Assembly (NCBI GenBank): GCA_963693085.1
Contig: OY856409.1
Location: 1,332,884,415 to 1,332,948,414, forward strand
Direction of reading: 5' to 3'
Source of the DNA: Alisma plantago-aquatica
Taxonomy: Eukaryota > Streptophyta > Magnoliopsida > Alismatales > Alismataceae
Length of the DNA stretch: 64,000 nt
Below are positions 46,522-56,835 of the stretch, piece after piece. Position numbers and translations under genes: made by a program. A model generated the notes under the pieces. The model did no database searches and was not told the origin of the DNA. It saw only the letters and a list, made by a program, of their open reading frames with translations. Positions within the stretch are counted from its first letter, which is position 1, and every line of letters begins with the position of its first letter.

Positions 46522-49500
46522 GTAAGCATTTCGTCTTGGCCCATTTTTTATCATTAAACAATACATTGTATGCTATTGTTGCCATCTGTGACACAAATAG
46601 TATGCCTCTTTGATTTGCTGCTCAATATAAGAAGGCCATTTAAAGATGTAACCACACTTCAAACGTTACTAGTCTTGTTTTGCTAATTGATATTACATAG
46701 TCTACATGCATATGTTTTTTCTCCTGTAACATTGTGTATTGTATATAAATTCTGAACATATAAGCATACTGAAACTCTGTGTGTGCTCTAATGAACTCAA
46801 ACTCTGGCTTCCCTGAATTTATATTCTAGGGGTTTGTTTGGGACAAGAGGATACATGCCTAGTCCCCATTATGGTATAAGTTCGCCTATTATTATTCCAG
46901 CTAAGAGTTGGTATAATATGGACCAACTTTTGATCACCGAGGATAAAGTCCTTGACGTGACGACAATTTACAATGCTTGTTTTATTCCCCAGTGGGACAA
47001 AATCGTAATTGTTCGCCTATTCCTATCCCAACTAAAGAGCTGGTATATGGCGGAACAACTGTAATTACTCAAGAGTCAGACTCAGGATAAAGTGTTTAAC
47101 CTGAGAACAATTTATATCCGGTTGAACTAGTTGACCACTATTCTCACTTCAACACCAAATGATGTTCCAGAATAAACTACATATATGTATAGATGTGACA
47201 TGTCTCATTCAGCAATTGTTCCAACCACAAACAGCACCTACATTTTTTTAAATTATAAAGGAACTCTGCAATGTCGATTTCCTGGAATTCCCAGCGCATG
47301 CAATTTTCTTTTACTGCAATGACTATGGCTGGCTGTCTTTCTGTATTGTTGTTTCATATTCTTAATTTACTCTAACCCTCCATTTTATGCTTAAATCATT
47401 CCTATTATAATATATCTTTTCCCGTGCCAGACAGTAACTCTATAGACCAATAATCGTATAGTAGATATCACCATTCTATAGACAGTATTAGCTGAACGGA
47501 GCTTGTATGGATTTATATTCATTGTAGGTTAATTCGTTACTCTTTTGCAGAAATGGTGCACAAAAATTGCTTGGGATCCTCATAGCAATAGGAGAGGCTG
47601 TAGCTTATGTTTTGTCTGGGATGTATGGTAGTGTCAGCCAGCTTGGTACTGGAAATGCCATTCTTATCATTCTTCAGCTTTGCTTTGCTGGAATTATTGT
47701 TATATGCCTGGATGAGCTTCTCCAAAAAGGATATGGCTTAGGGTCTGGAATCTCTCTGTTTATTGCCACTAACATATGGTATGTTTAAGATATATGCCTG
47801 TATTCCTCCATATGTAAACCTTTCTCAGATTCATAGCTTCAATTTTATTTTTCCCCAGTGAAAATATTATCTGGAAGGCCTTTAGTCCTACAACAATCAA
47901 CACTGGACGTGGGGCTGAATTTGAGGGTGCTGTCATTGCCTTGTTCCATCTGCTGATAACTCGAACGGACAAGGTCCGAGCTCTCCGGGAAGCCTTCTAT
48001 CGGCAGAATCTTCCAAATGTCACGAATCTTCTTGCCACAGTATTTGTCTTCCTTGTTGTTGTCTATTTCCAAGGTTTCCGTGTTGTGCTACCAGTGAGGT
48101 CCAAGAACGCACGTGGGCAGCAGGGATCTTACCCTATTAAGCTTTTCTATACATCCAACATGCCAATTATCCTGCAGTCTGCTCTTGTATCCAACCTGTA
48201 CTTCATCTCTCAGGTAATGTGTAAAAATCTTCATCGTCCCATTTGAAAGGTCCTATTGCTTGTTTTGGGGTTGAAGGCGTAACAACATTTCACTCTTCTG
48301 CAGCTGTTGTACAGGAAATTCAGTGGTAATTTCTTTGTAAATTTGCTTGGAACATGGAAAGAATCGGAGTATTCTGGTGGCCAGTTCATTCCTGTTGGTG
48401 GCATTGCTTACTACATCACTGCACCATCAAGGTGATCTATCCATTTTGGCTTATTAACATTACCTTCAGATGCAACATTGAGTAATATGGTTGTCCTGAT
48501 TTCATTATGCAGCTTGGCAGATATGGCTGCAAATCCATTCCATGCACTTTTCTATATCGTATTCATGCTTTCTGCTTGCGCTCTTTTTTCAAAGACTTGG
48601 ATTGAGGTGTCTGGATCATCAGCAAGGGATGTGGCTAAGCAGCTCAAGGTACTGGTTTGGTAACACAAGTATAGAGTTTATCTCTTCAATTGCTTTGAGT
48701 TTCCAAAAGGGTAGAATCTTATTAGCTAATCAATTGAACGAAATTCATAGTAGTGATTCTTCATATGACTGAATCTTATCACATATCAACTCGCAAATGT
48801 GTTAGTGCGAAAACTAGTACACCATGAGGTGAAGCCTTGTTTGTTGATGCTAAATTTCAAGTCTCACTCACATAATTTCTAATTTAATAAGATACAATTT
48901 AATAAAGCCTTCTCAATTGGATTTTAGATTTTCCATTTAGGAATAAAGAATTCAAAGTTAGTTAAGATTTAGAAGAATTTGAGTACCTCTTTTATAGCCT
49001 GTGGATTCTTTTACAGAATGCTAGAAGATTTTAGTAAGTTGAGAGAGAAACAGTGTGATTCCTATGTGAGTATAGCAATTCAGGCTTTGACGGAACCCAA
49101 AAAAAATCTGAGTATATCAATGTTGACCACTTTAGAGTTTTATGTACAGACCAATTTAAGATCAATTGATACATAGAGAGGGGTATCCTCAACAAACATA
49201 TGTTTTGGCTCATATTTAGTGAAGAACTTGATATGTAGAAAGTCAATTTTGATTTATTTAATGTGTCTAATTTTGCTATCCGTCGTTTTAATAGTTTAAT
49301 GCTTGTCTTGTTCTACAAGTCATTTTTTGAACAATATTGAGTTGTTTCCAGAAGTTTGTGGCTCCAAGCATATGGGTTGGTTCAGTCATCATAGTGTATA
49401 TATTGCAAGATGTAAGAAAAATAAAGGGCTGTACCTAAAAGGCAAAATAAAGGATATATAACACTTGGTAGACATTTAGGTGTGAGTTGTCTGGGAAAAT

Positions 49501-52500
49501 GCAATTTAAACTGTCATATGCCATACCATGTGATTTTTAGAACCATTTATATGAATCAGCAGACGTGAATGAACAGATGTTCTGGGTTTATGGTAATAAG
49601 GGATGGAAAGTCGTAGGTAATGACCATTGTATTCTTTTACCAGTCAGAAGTCTAACTTTATGCAAATGTATTTACTTTTGTAGAATTCCTTGGCCACTCA
49701 TAAAATCGTTTAAACACTGACAAATGAATTTTGATGACAAATTTACTGTTCTATATGACTATCATTCTTAAACAACTCTTATGCACAAAACCTTGTCACA
49801 CAATCCAGTTTTCCAGGATCATGGACAAAACCCCCAGAATGATGGGGAAATGGTACATAAAAGTCAGGAATGTTAAACTCGAGGATGAATATGCTTAGAT
49901 ATTTCTACACGGCAATCACATTTCACCATTTTGTTATAGCGCCATAATAAGGTTGTCCATGAAGAGTCTAAACAATGTCATTTACCTTTTCTAATAGTGA
50001 ACTTAATAAAGACCTGTTTAATGTTTTAAATATCTTGACTACTTGGTTGATTAGTGTTCGACAGACTACCTTTATCTCAATTTCATGATGAATATAGTTG
50101 TCGGCTTTTAAAATCAACTAGATCTTGCCATGTTGGCAGAATACCGATGGTTATGGTGTCTGGTCCCGTATAATCCACAAACCCACAGCCCCATTGTCGC
50201 TTAGTTCTTCCTTGATGCAGCATTATGTTGTGGAAAATCTGTCCCTGATTCTGTACCTTTGTTTATTTGTCAAGTAATTCGTATAAATTAGGTAATTTCC
50301 CATTGATTTTTCTATCTGAAAATTCTGAAACATATTCTTAAGAGACTTCATTACATTTCTCGACATATTTTCTTTATAAGGCCTTCTCTTAGTTTTAAAT
50401 AATGTTGGATGAAAGGTTGTTACATAACAAATTTAGTACTTTCTCATTTGTAGCTTTGTAACATGGTGATCAGGAGATTCAGGACAAAGATAAAGTGCTA
50501 TCATCATCCCCACTTTCAAGACTGACAATTTAAATTATTTGTTTGATAAAACTCGCTATATAAAAAATGAGTGAGAATAACTTGCTATAAGCTTTTGCAA
50601 TATAAGACACCTGATTTCCAAATAAATTCAGTTTACGAAACATTTCTTAACATAATGTACTTTCTTAAGGCCTTTTAATTTAACAAATTTTGTCGGATGA
50701 AAGGGTTACATTACAAATTTGAGTAGTTTCTCATTTGTAGCTCAGTAACATGGTGATCCGGACAAAGATAAACTGCTATCATCATCCCCACTTTCAAGAT
50801 TGACAGCTTGAGTTATTTGTTTGATAAACTTTCTAAAAATGAATGAGAATAACTTACTATAAGATTGACAGTTTGAATTATTTGTTTGATAAACTTGCTA
50901 AAAATAAATGAGAATAACTTGCTATAAGCTTTTCCAATATCAGTCGCCGATTGATAATTACAAGATCTGCAGTTTTTCCTGGAATGGAAACCCGATTTCC
51001 AAAAAATCTAATAAAATCAGTTTACAAAACATTTTTTAACTTTTTTTTTCTTTCTGAAGGCCTCTTTTTTATTAACTATGCTGGATGAAAGGGTGTGTTA
51101 CATTACAAATTTTAGTACTTTCTCATTTGCAGCTCAGTAAGTAACATGGTGGTAGGGGTAACATGGTGGTAGGGTGTAAACGGTGCGGGTACGGTGCAGG
51201 TCTGACCATACCCATATCTATACCCATTTAATTTAGCGGCGGTTCCGGTTTCGGTTCCGGTTCTAGACTCGCATAATAAAAAATCTAAACTTGCCACATA
51301 CCCATACCCGTAATAATAGCGGGTCTGCGGTGCAGATAAGTTAGTAAGCGGTTCCTATATAAACATCATATAGTTTACGTAAGAAAAACTACGACTATGT
51401 TCTATATATTCTAATACAATGAGATATTACTATTATATATGAAATAAACATGCAATAGTTATATTAAATAATGTAATACTTTGTAGATTGAAGATTAGTT
51501 GAGTAAATTATTTACATATTTGTAGTTTACGTAAGAAAAACTACGACTACGTTCTATATATTTTAATACAACGAGATGTTTCTATTATATATGATATAAA
51601 CATGCAATAGTTATATTAAATAATGTAATACTTTGTAGATTGAAGATTAGTTGAGTAAATTATTTACATATTTGTAGTTTACGTAAGAAAAACTACGACT
51701 ACGTTCTATATATTTTAATACAACGAGATGTTTCTATTATATATGATATAAACATGCAATAGTTATATTAAATAATGTACTACTTTGTAGATTGAAGATT
51801 AGTTGTGTAAGTTATTTACATATTTGTAGTCATCATCATATTATATAATTTATGTAGCATATCATGTAACTATTTTGATTTTAAGGTTACATATGTTGCT
51901 CATGATTGTAATTATAATAGTTAATTTCTCAATTGGATGACTAGTCTTAACCTTACTATAATTAGAGTAATATGTAATCTCAAGTATTATATTGATTAGA
52001 CTAGTAAAGTACAATATAATAACATATTATACAAGTGGTTATTTATATATAGTGGGTACGTGGATTTGCGGGTCTGGGTCCTGGCATATCTATTAGTGGG
52101 CCCGCTTATATGCGGGTCCATGGGTATGGATAAACATAAACTGCCATCATCATCCCCACTTTCAGGACTGACAGTTTGAATTATTTTTTTAACAAAACTT
52201 GCTTTATATACAAAATGAATGAGAATAAATTGGAACTTTCCAATACCAGTCACCAGATCCATAATTACAAGATTTGCAGTTTTTCCTTGTTGCACCCTTG
52301 ATTTCGCAGCTGTATCTATGATGATTACTAGTTACTGATTACTGATTACTGATTATTGATTATTAATTATTGATTATTCACGTGACACTAATTTTGTACT
52401 CTCTTCACTTTCTTTTTAAATTTTTTTTGACAACATTTTGCTTTTACCATTGATAAACTTGATAAGCAATGGATGTTTAGCAGAACTGAAGCTATTGTTC

Positions 52501-52793
52501 CTCTAACACCACATATCTCTCATCTTGCATCCCTTTTTTTTCTTGGTTTCCAGGAACAACAAATGGTGATGCCTGGCCATCGGGAATCAAACCTTCAGAA
52601 AGAACTAAACCGTTACATTCCCACTGCAGCAGCCTTTGGTGGCATGTGTATTGGTGCCCTTACCGTGATGGCGGATTTCATGGGAGCAATCGGTTCAGGA
52701 ACTGGTATTCTACTTGCCGTGACCATTATATACCAGTACTTTGAGACTTTTGAGAAAGAGAGGGCAACGGAGCTCGGTTTCTTCGGATTGTGA
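46178..52793 (+). CDS. SEC61A: SEC61 alpha subunit, ER protein translocon channel (six coding exons)
   Basis: Spliced exons 46,178-46,521, 47,551-47,778, 47,859-48,213, 48,304-48,431, 48,513-48,648 and 52,554-52,793 sum to 1,431 bases. They give 476 residues plus TGA, the usual length for plant Sec61 alpha. All introns are GT-AG and all phases fit. The protein is the ten-helix pore that moves nascent secretory proteins across, and membrane proteins into, the ER membrane, with Sec61 beta and gamma and the ribosome. Visible marks are the N-terminal G-G-F-R-V-L amphipathic region, a first helix at about 34-54 followed by the plug segment, the G-S-K-I-I-E-V-D loop, the [13 protein letters not shown] loop after about residue 270, and the ribosome-contacting L8 loop around 385-415. 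No damage is seen. The start is chosen because M-A-G-G-F matches the family N-terminus. Confidence 0.97.
47551..47778 (+). CDS. SEC61A: SEC61A coding exon 2 (residues 115-190)
   Basis: The acceptor is CTCTTTTGCAG and the donor is TG|GTATGT. It encodes N-G-A-Q-K-L-L-G, helices 3 and 4, and [16 protein letters not shown]. The Cys codon is split to the next exon. Confidence 0.97.
47859..48213 (+). CDS. SEC61A: SEC61A coding exon 3 (residues 191-309)
   Basis: The acceptor is TTTTTCCCCAG after an 80-base intron, and the donor is CAG|GTAATG. It encodes [10 protein letters not shown] through helices 5-7 and ends at Y-F-I-S-Q on a codon border. Confidence 0.97.
48304..48431 (+). CDS. SEC61A: SEC61A coding exon 4 (residues 310-351)
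   Basis: The acceptor is CTCTTCTGCAG and the donor is AG|GTGATC. It encodes L-L-Y-R-K-F-S-G to Y-Y-I-T-A-P-S-S, the lumenal loop between helices 7 and 8. Confidence 0.96.
48513..48648 (+). CDS. SEC61A: SEC61A coding exon 5 (residues 352-397)
   Basis: The acceptor is TTCATTATGCAG and the donor is AAG|GTACTG. It encodes [10 protein letters not shown], helix 8 and the start of the ribosome-binding loop (D-V-A-K-Q-L-K). Confidence 0.97.
48649..50377 (+). other. First half of the long SEC61A intron
   Basis: It is AT-rich with no coding frame of known kind. I see nothing beyond short A/T runs. The donor GTACTG is at 48,649. Confidence 0.5.
51165..52127. mobile_element. Inserted element in the third intron repeat (hAT-MITE-like ends, uncertain)
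   Basis: Comparison with copies 1 and 2 shows about 960 extra bases here. The left end reads GGGTGTAAACGGTGCGGGTA and the right region is GGGCCCGCTTATATGCGGG then CCATGGGTATGG. GGTGTAAACGG-type ends with GGGTA-rich subtermini are common in hAT-related MITEs, but clean inverted ends and an 8-base duplication were not found. The centre is AT-rich and contains a 152-base triplication. Confidence 0.55.
51371..51826 (+). repeat. 152-bp unit repeated three times
   Basis: Units start TAGTTTACGTAAGAAAAAC at 51,371, 51,523 and 51,675, exactly 152 bases apart, and the next period begins as TAGTCATC at 51,827. The copies differ at only a few sites. The last two are nearly identical, so the triplication is recent. 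Confidence 0.93.
52321..52380 (+). repeat. Short simple repeat (TGATTAC / TGATTAT)
   Basis: About seven drifting copies of a 7-base unit (CTGATTA, then TTGATTA and ATTATTG) lie 175 bases before the last SEC61A exon. Confidence 0.8.
52554..52793 (+). CDS. SEC61A: SEC61A coding exon 6 (residues 398-476) and stop
   Basis: The acceptor is TTGGTTTCCAG. It encodes [11 protein letters not shown], the end of the cytosolic loop, helices 9 and 10 and the C-terminus E-L-G-F-F-G-L, then TGA at 52,791. It is separated from the previous exon by a 3,905-base intron. Confidence 0.97.
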   Translation, partial: EQQMVMPGHRESNLQKELNRYIPTAAAFGGMCIGALTVMADFMGAIGSGTGILLAVTIIYQYFETFEKERATELGFFGL

Positions 52794-53060
52794 TTCATGT
52801 GAGGTTTGAGTTGCCGTGTTACATAAGAAGTAGCGGTTAGTGAAATGGTGGACAAGGGCTCCCCCTGCAGAATTTTGGAATCCAAGTGCCTTGTTAACCG
52901 CAAGCGCCCACGAGAATCTTTGTAACTTCCGCAAATTAATCTTTAAATAGTTGACGGTTATAGACTAGTTTCTTGTTACTTACGGTTGTGTTACGTTTAG
53001 AACTCTCTTTTTGGAAGCAACTTCACCTTTTAAATGTTATATGCCTGACATTTCTTGAGA
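52794..53060 (+). terminator. 3' untranslated region of SEC61 alpha (end uncertain)
   Basis: This is AT-richer sequence after the stop. No perfect AATAAA is seen. AT-rich stretches near 52,935-52,950 and T-rich runs near 52,975-53,030 could serve as loose plant polyadenylation signals. The transcript end is a guess. Confidence 0.4.
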
Positions 53061-54897
53061 AGCTATGGATATGGCAAGTTGATCAATCATTTTTTTTAGT
53101 TCGAACGTGGATATGACAAGTATGACAAGTATGTCATTTCAAGTAGTTCGATCGTCGCTTTTATTTTTTTAATCTCCTTGGTGGCGACGGTTTATTGTCA
53201 TTTGTGTATACGGTATTCGCTAATTGAAAGACCCAACAGTAATACATTGACTACGTGTAAGGTTCAGTTCAAAATTTCATATATGAAGTGTAGTTGATCT
53301 GAACGTCTTCCGGTAGATAATTATTTAGATGCGGTTAAATGTTAACAGGCAAGTGAAACGAATTCAGGTTCCTGTCCTTGAACCTTTACAGGTGTTATTC
53401 AATTTGTAGAGCCAATGCTTAGGAGTTTCGACTGGCGCTCCAACTGTTCCAAAAGGAGGGCACTCCGCTGTAGATTTTCAATTTAGGTGCGTTTTCTTAC
53501 AAGTGAATTGGAGATATAACGAAACGCCCATCCCTTAATCAAACCACCCCAATCCAAGGCATCAAATCGGTTTTCCATCTGTCTGCTGGGATTAAGGGTG
53601 CGCTCCGGCATGTAGTAGTTTTTCTACGGGACATGTAGTACTTAAAGTAGCTCACTAGAGATCGCAGAAATTCCCATTGTACCCAAACCCATCCTAACCC
53701 AATTTGATGCAGCCCAATGGCCAATGAGGATGGGTTAAATGGGTCTAATGGGTTGAAACGGGGACGGCAATGCTGGGTTGTATTGGCCCATTTTTTAGGG
53801 TCAGATCCCTTGCGACCCGCTATGACCCATGAATGTGAACCCTATTCTCTTCCGTCGTGGCTCTTAATTACCCGAGGTTTGCTATACATACCAGAAACTG
53901 AACCAGAAATGGAACCTCCATTTTTGTTGTTATGCAATTCAGCTTCTGTTACCTGCAGCATTTCTCTAATTACCCCGCCCCTTGCTCTCGATCTAAGTAG
54001 CCGCCAGTCCCTGCTTGGACAGTCACAGAAGCGAGAGGAGCATCGACTATAGGGACGTTTGGTTACCTGTAACTAGGAGGATTGGATTGGATTTTATGCT
54101 CCAGCAGCCTAAATATTAGGTTTGGTTTATGGGATCTGTAAAATGCACATAATCCTGCACTTTCGATCTTGCTATGAATGCAGGAGGACGCTGTCCTTTT
54201 CAGGACAGCTGGGCGCCGAGATCTAGCAGACTTCCCACGATCTCACGTTGCTGTAGCGAACAGAAAAGACCCTCCGTCCTCACCCGCCCTTACGGCAGCA
54301 CCCAACATAACGTGTCATGCTACTTAGATCCGGGAAACAGAAAAATCTTTGTACATGGATAATCTGAATGCAGCATTTCTTTAAATCTGACTATATACAA
54401 CAAAGCAAACGTGCCCTATGTGCATGACCGGCCATTTGCCTGACTGCATCGCCCCCGTCTTCCTACATCGATGACCTCATCCCCCTGCGTAGCTAATTGG
54501 CGGATGAATAGAAGATGACGGTTACGTGTTTGAATTAACGCCACGGAAGTACATCTAAACTGGGAAGCTAAGGCAGAACTAGGGCTGATTTGGTTGGGAA
54601 ATTATATGTACTCCTATTTCTTTGAGAAGTTGTCAGGCTTCACCTCTTCCTTTTGTTCTTGACTGATTATTAAAGATTTTTATTAAAAAGGGTGAAGAAA
54701 TTGTTCAATTTTAAGAAAGAGTTTGCTACGATTTTTGAGGACGTGTTTGATGAAATGCATATATGCATCGGTATACTAATGAAAACGCGAGGCAACAACT
54801 AAATCACTGATTAGCATATCTCTAGGGTGTTTTTATTTTATAATCTGGAAGTAAAAATGCAAGTAACTACAAAAACTTTTATGTATTAGCAGATACA
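53061..54897. other. Intergenic, no gene recognised
   Basis: ORFs here are short and show no known motif. GC is higher around 53,700-54,350, where a stretch ends in TATAGGGACGTTTGGTTACC. TTTGGTT-type phrases near 54,057 and 54,588 recall PIF/Harbinger MITE ends, but both are in the same direction, so no element is called. Confidence 0.4.
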
Positions 54898-54898
54898 T

Positions 54899-55010
54899 TG
54901 ATTATTGCTGATACATCTTACAGGCATATGTCAGTGTTTATTGCTGATACATCTTACATGCATATGTCAGTGTTTATTGCTGATACATCTTACAGGCATA
55001 TGCCAGGCTT
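54899..55010 (+). repeat. 36-bp tandem repeat, three copies
   Basis: The unit ATTGCTGATACATCTTACA then GGCATATGTCAGTGTTT is repeated three times; the third copy is cut and diverged at its end (GCCAGGC). It is in frame across the units but has no gene context. Confidence 0.9.
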
Positions 55011-55049
55011 TATCCTAAATTCACTTGAACTGTTATATAATCTATATAG

Positions 55050-56835
55050 TCTTGCCTCAAAAACCCCCTCATGTTTGCCTAAATTGCATAAACCCCCTCT
55101 CCTATCTCAAATCCCAACAACGCCCTCTCTGTCAGTCTAAATTCCAATAACCCTCCTGCAGCCAACTCTGTTTATTTTTCTTTTATTTGTTTTTAATATT
55201 TTGCCTAATATATTAGCACACATTAACTTAATATATTTATGTGGAATAATATTTTAACAATAAGAGTCATGTGAGGAAGATTTTGGATTTGCATCCCTTG
55301 AGGGGTTGGGTGCTTTCATTTGCTAGGACTGTCACATACGTCGTCAATAGTAGATGGGTGGGTGTATGGTGCTGTCTTCAATGCCCCTATTAATAATATT
55401 ATTTTAATTTTTACATAATAATGTATTTAAAGAAAAAATATATTTTGATATTGGGGAATGTTATTTGAACTCATCTCAAAAGGGAAAACTACAAAATTAT
55501 AGAACATCAGTTGACAAATGTCATTCACATTTTATTTCTTCAAAAAAAAATGTCATTCAGGGTTTTGACAAACTAGAGCCCAAAATCATTTTTAATCTGA
55601 TAGCACACTAGTTTTTTTTTGACTAGTAAGCGTGAGACTCTTCTATTACTTTCCAACAAGAATCATTTACAAGTGAGAGAGCAGCGCTCCAATATATCAA
55701 AAAAAAAAAAACTAAGCAGCAAAGTTAGCTATCTATACAGAAGGGAAGCTATCTCTATAGGCTATCAAAGTCACTATGAATGCGTCTCCAAGCCCCCTTT
55801 GTAGAAGGGTCAGCATTCTAAAAAATGGAGATATTCCTCTGGTACCATATGTGGTATAGGGCAAGGATAACATGCAGCTTCTCCTTACTGCCTTTAATGA
55901 ACAACAAATATGCACTACTTTTCGGTAAATAAGCAGTTGCACCATAAACTCTGCTCCAGATTTCATTAGAGAACTCGCATCTCCAAAGGATATGCTGGGT
56001 ATTTTCACTGCAGGTCTTGCACAAAGTGCAGCGGGAGGCTAAGGAAAAGCCTCTATTTTGGAGATTACTATCAGTCACGAGGTTGCCATGGAGCATCTTC
56101 CAGCAGCTAACCTTCATTCTTGGGGGGGCTTTGCTCTTCCATAACCAACAAGCCCATCCTACTTCTTCATGAGCTTCCCTGCAAAGGTTCCATCAACTAA
56201 TTTTTTTGACAGTTAGAACTGAAAGAAACTCTCAGAAACACATTTCAGTAACTTCGGCCAAATTCAGAATTACCTCAAATTCTAAACACCCTGTCACATC
56301 TGAAATTTATCGCTTCGGGTAGTTCCACCAATGGTACTAAATCTGTATCTGAGTTGGTTTTATTTCTGGCTGATAAGAAATTTGATTTTCTAACCGGAGT
56401 CAAGCTGTGTTCTATAATTTTGATTGCACAAAAAATTAGTTTGTACCGATTTAAAATGATTTCGAGCTCTAATTTTCCAAAACTCTAAATGACACTGTCA
56501 ACTGATGATTTATATTTTTACAGTTTGCTCTTTTGACATGAGTCAACGTTCCTAAAATTTCAAAAGTTATTTTTCTCTAAATTTTATTATAACATACAAC
56601 ATTAAAATAATAATAATTATATTAATTTTTTTTAATATAAATATGTTGAGTTCATGCGTGCTAATATGAGAGGCAACTTACTAAAAACTAAAAGAAAAAT
56701 AGCGTTTTAACTTCGTTAGGAACAAAGTTGGCTGGGAGGGGTTTATTGGAATTTTAATTGAAATAGAGGGCGGCTATAGGAGAGGGGGTTTTATCGAATT
56801 TAGGCAAACATGAAGGTTTTTTTGAGAAAAAACTC
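55050..56835. mobile_element. Foldback element with long inverted arms, split by a LINE fragment
   Basis: The left arm from about 55,050 (CTCAAAAACCCCCTCATG, 'tgtttgcctaaatt', CCCCCTCTCCTAT) is matched in reverse by the right arm ending at about 56,835. The inverted match continues inward through 'ttccaataa', 'agccaactctg', 'ttagcaca-attaactta' and on to ACATCAGTTGACA and CAAAATCATTTTTAA near 55,500-55,600, which pairs with about 56,440-56,520. Arms of about 400-560 bases with almost no unique centre make this a foldback or long-TIR MITE, perhaps MULE-related. No transposase is present. Its exact ends and target duplication are not resolved. Confidence 0.78.
55612..56190 (-). pseudogene. LINE 3' fragment (RT zinc-binding domain)
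   Basis: The minus strand at 56,117-55,818 encodes W-K-M-L-H-G-N-L, then a C-T-L-C-x-x-C-S-E-N-x-x-H-I-L-W-x-C-E-F zinc-binding block and W-S-R-V-Y, the typical C-terminal zf-RVT region of plant LINEs. Stops follow near 55,780. The 3' end on the minus strand is an A-run (T9 on the plus strand at about 55,611-55,619). Similar 'acta-g/a-ttttttt-gac' text flanks both sides (about 55,606 and 56,197) and may be the target duplication. The 5' truncation to about 0.6 kb is usual for LINEs. It lies near the centre of the foldback element. Confidence 0.82.

Larger units (their letters stand above)
50378..52290 (+). repeat. Three tandem copies of a ~0.3-0.4 kb unit in the SEC61A intron
   Basis: The unit runs from 'aggcct-tct' through GGATGAAAGG, TTTCTCATTTG-AGCT, 'taacatggtg', CATCATCCCCACTTTCA and 'gagaataact'. 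Copy 1 is about 50,378-50,666 and copy 2 about 50,667-51,055, which has an inner duplication near 50,855-50,930. Copy 3 is about 51,056-52,290 and is split by an inserted segment, 51,165-52,127. The array makes up nearly half of the intron. Confidence 0.8.

Noticed and set aside
53717..54052. 111-residue plus-strand ORF after SEC61A
   Set aside because: No recognised domain, no splice or promoter context, and low-complexity GGGTTNAATGGG-like sequence at its start.
54050..54600. Tourist/PIF-Harbinger MITE suggested by GACGTTTGGTT and GATTTGGTTGG
   Set aside because: The two phrases point the same way and no inverted ends or TTA/TAA duplication could be found.
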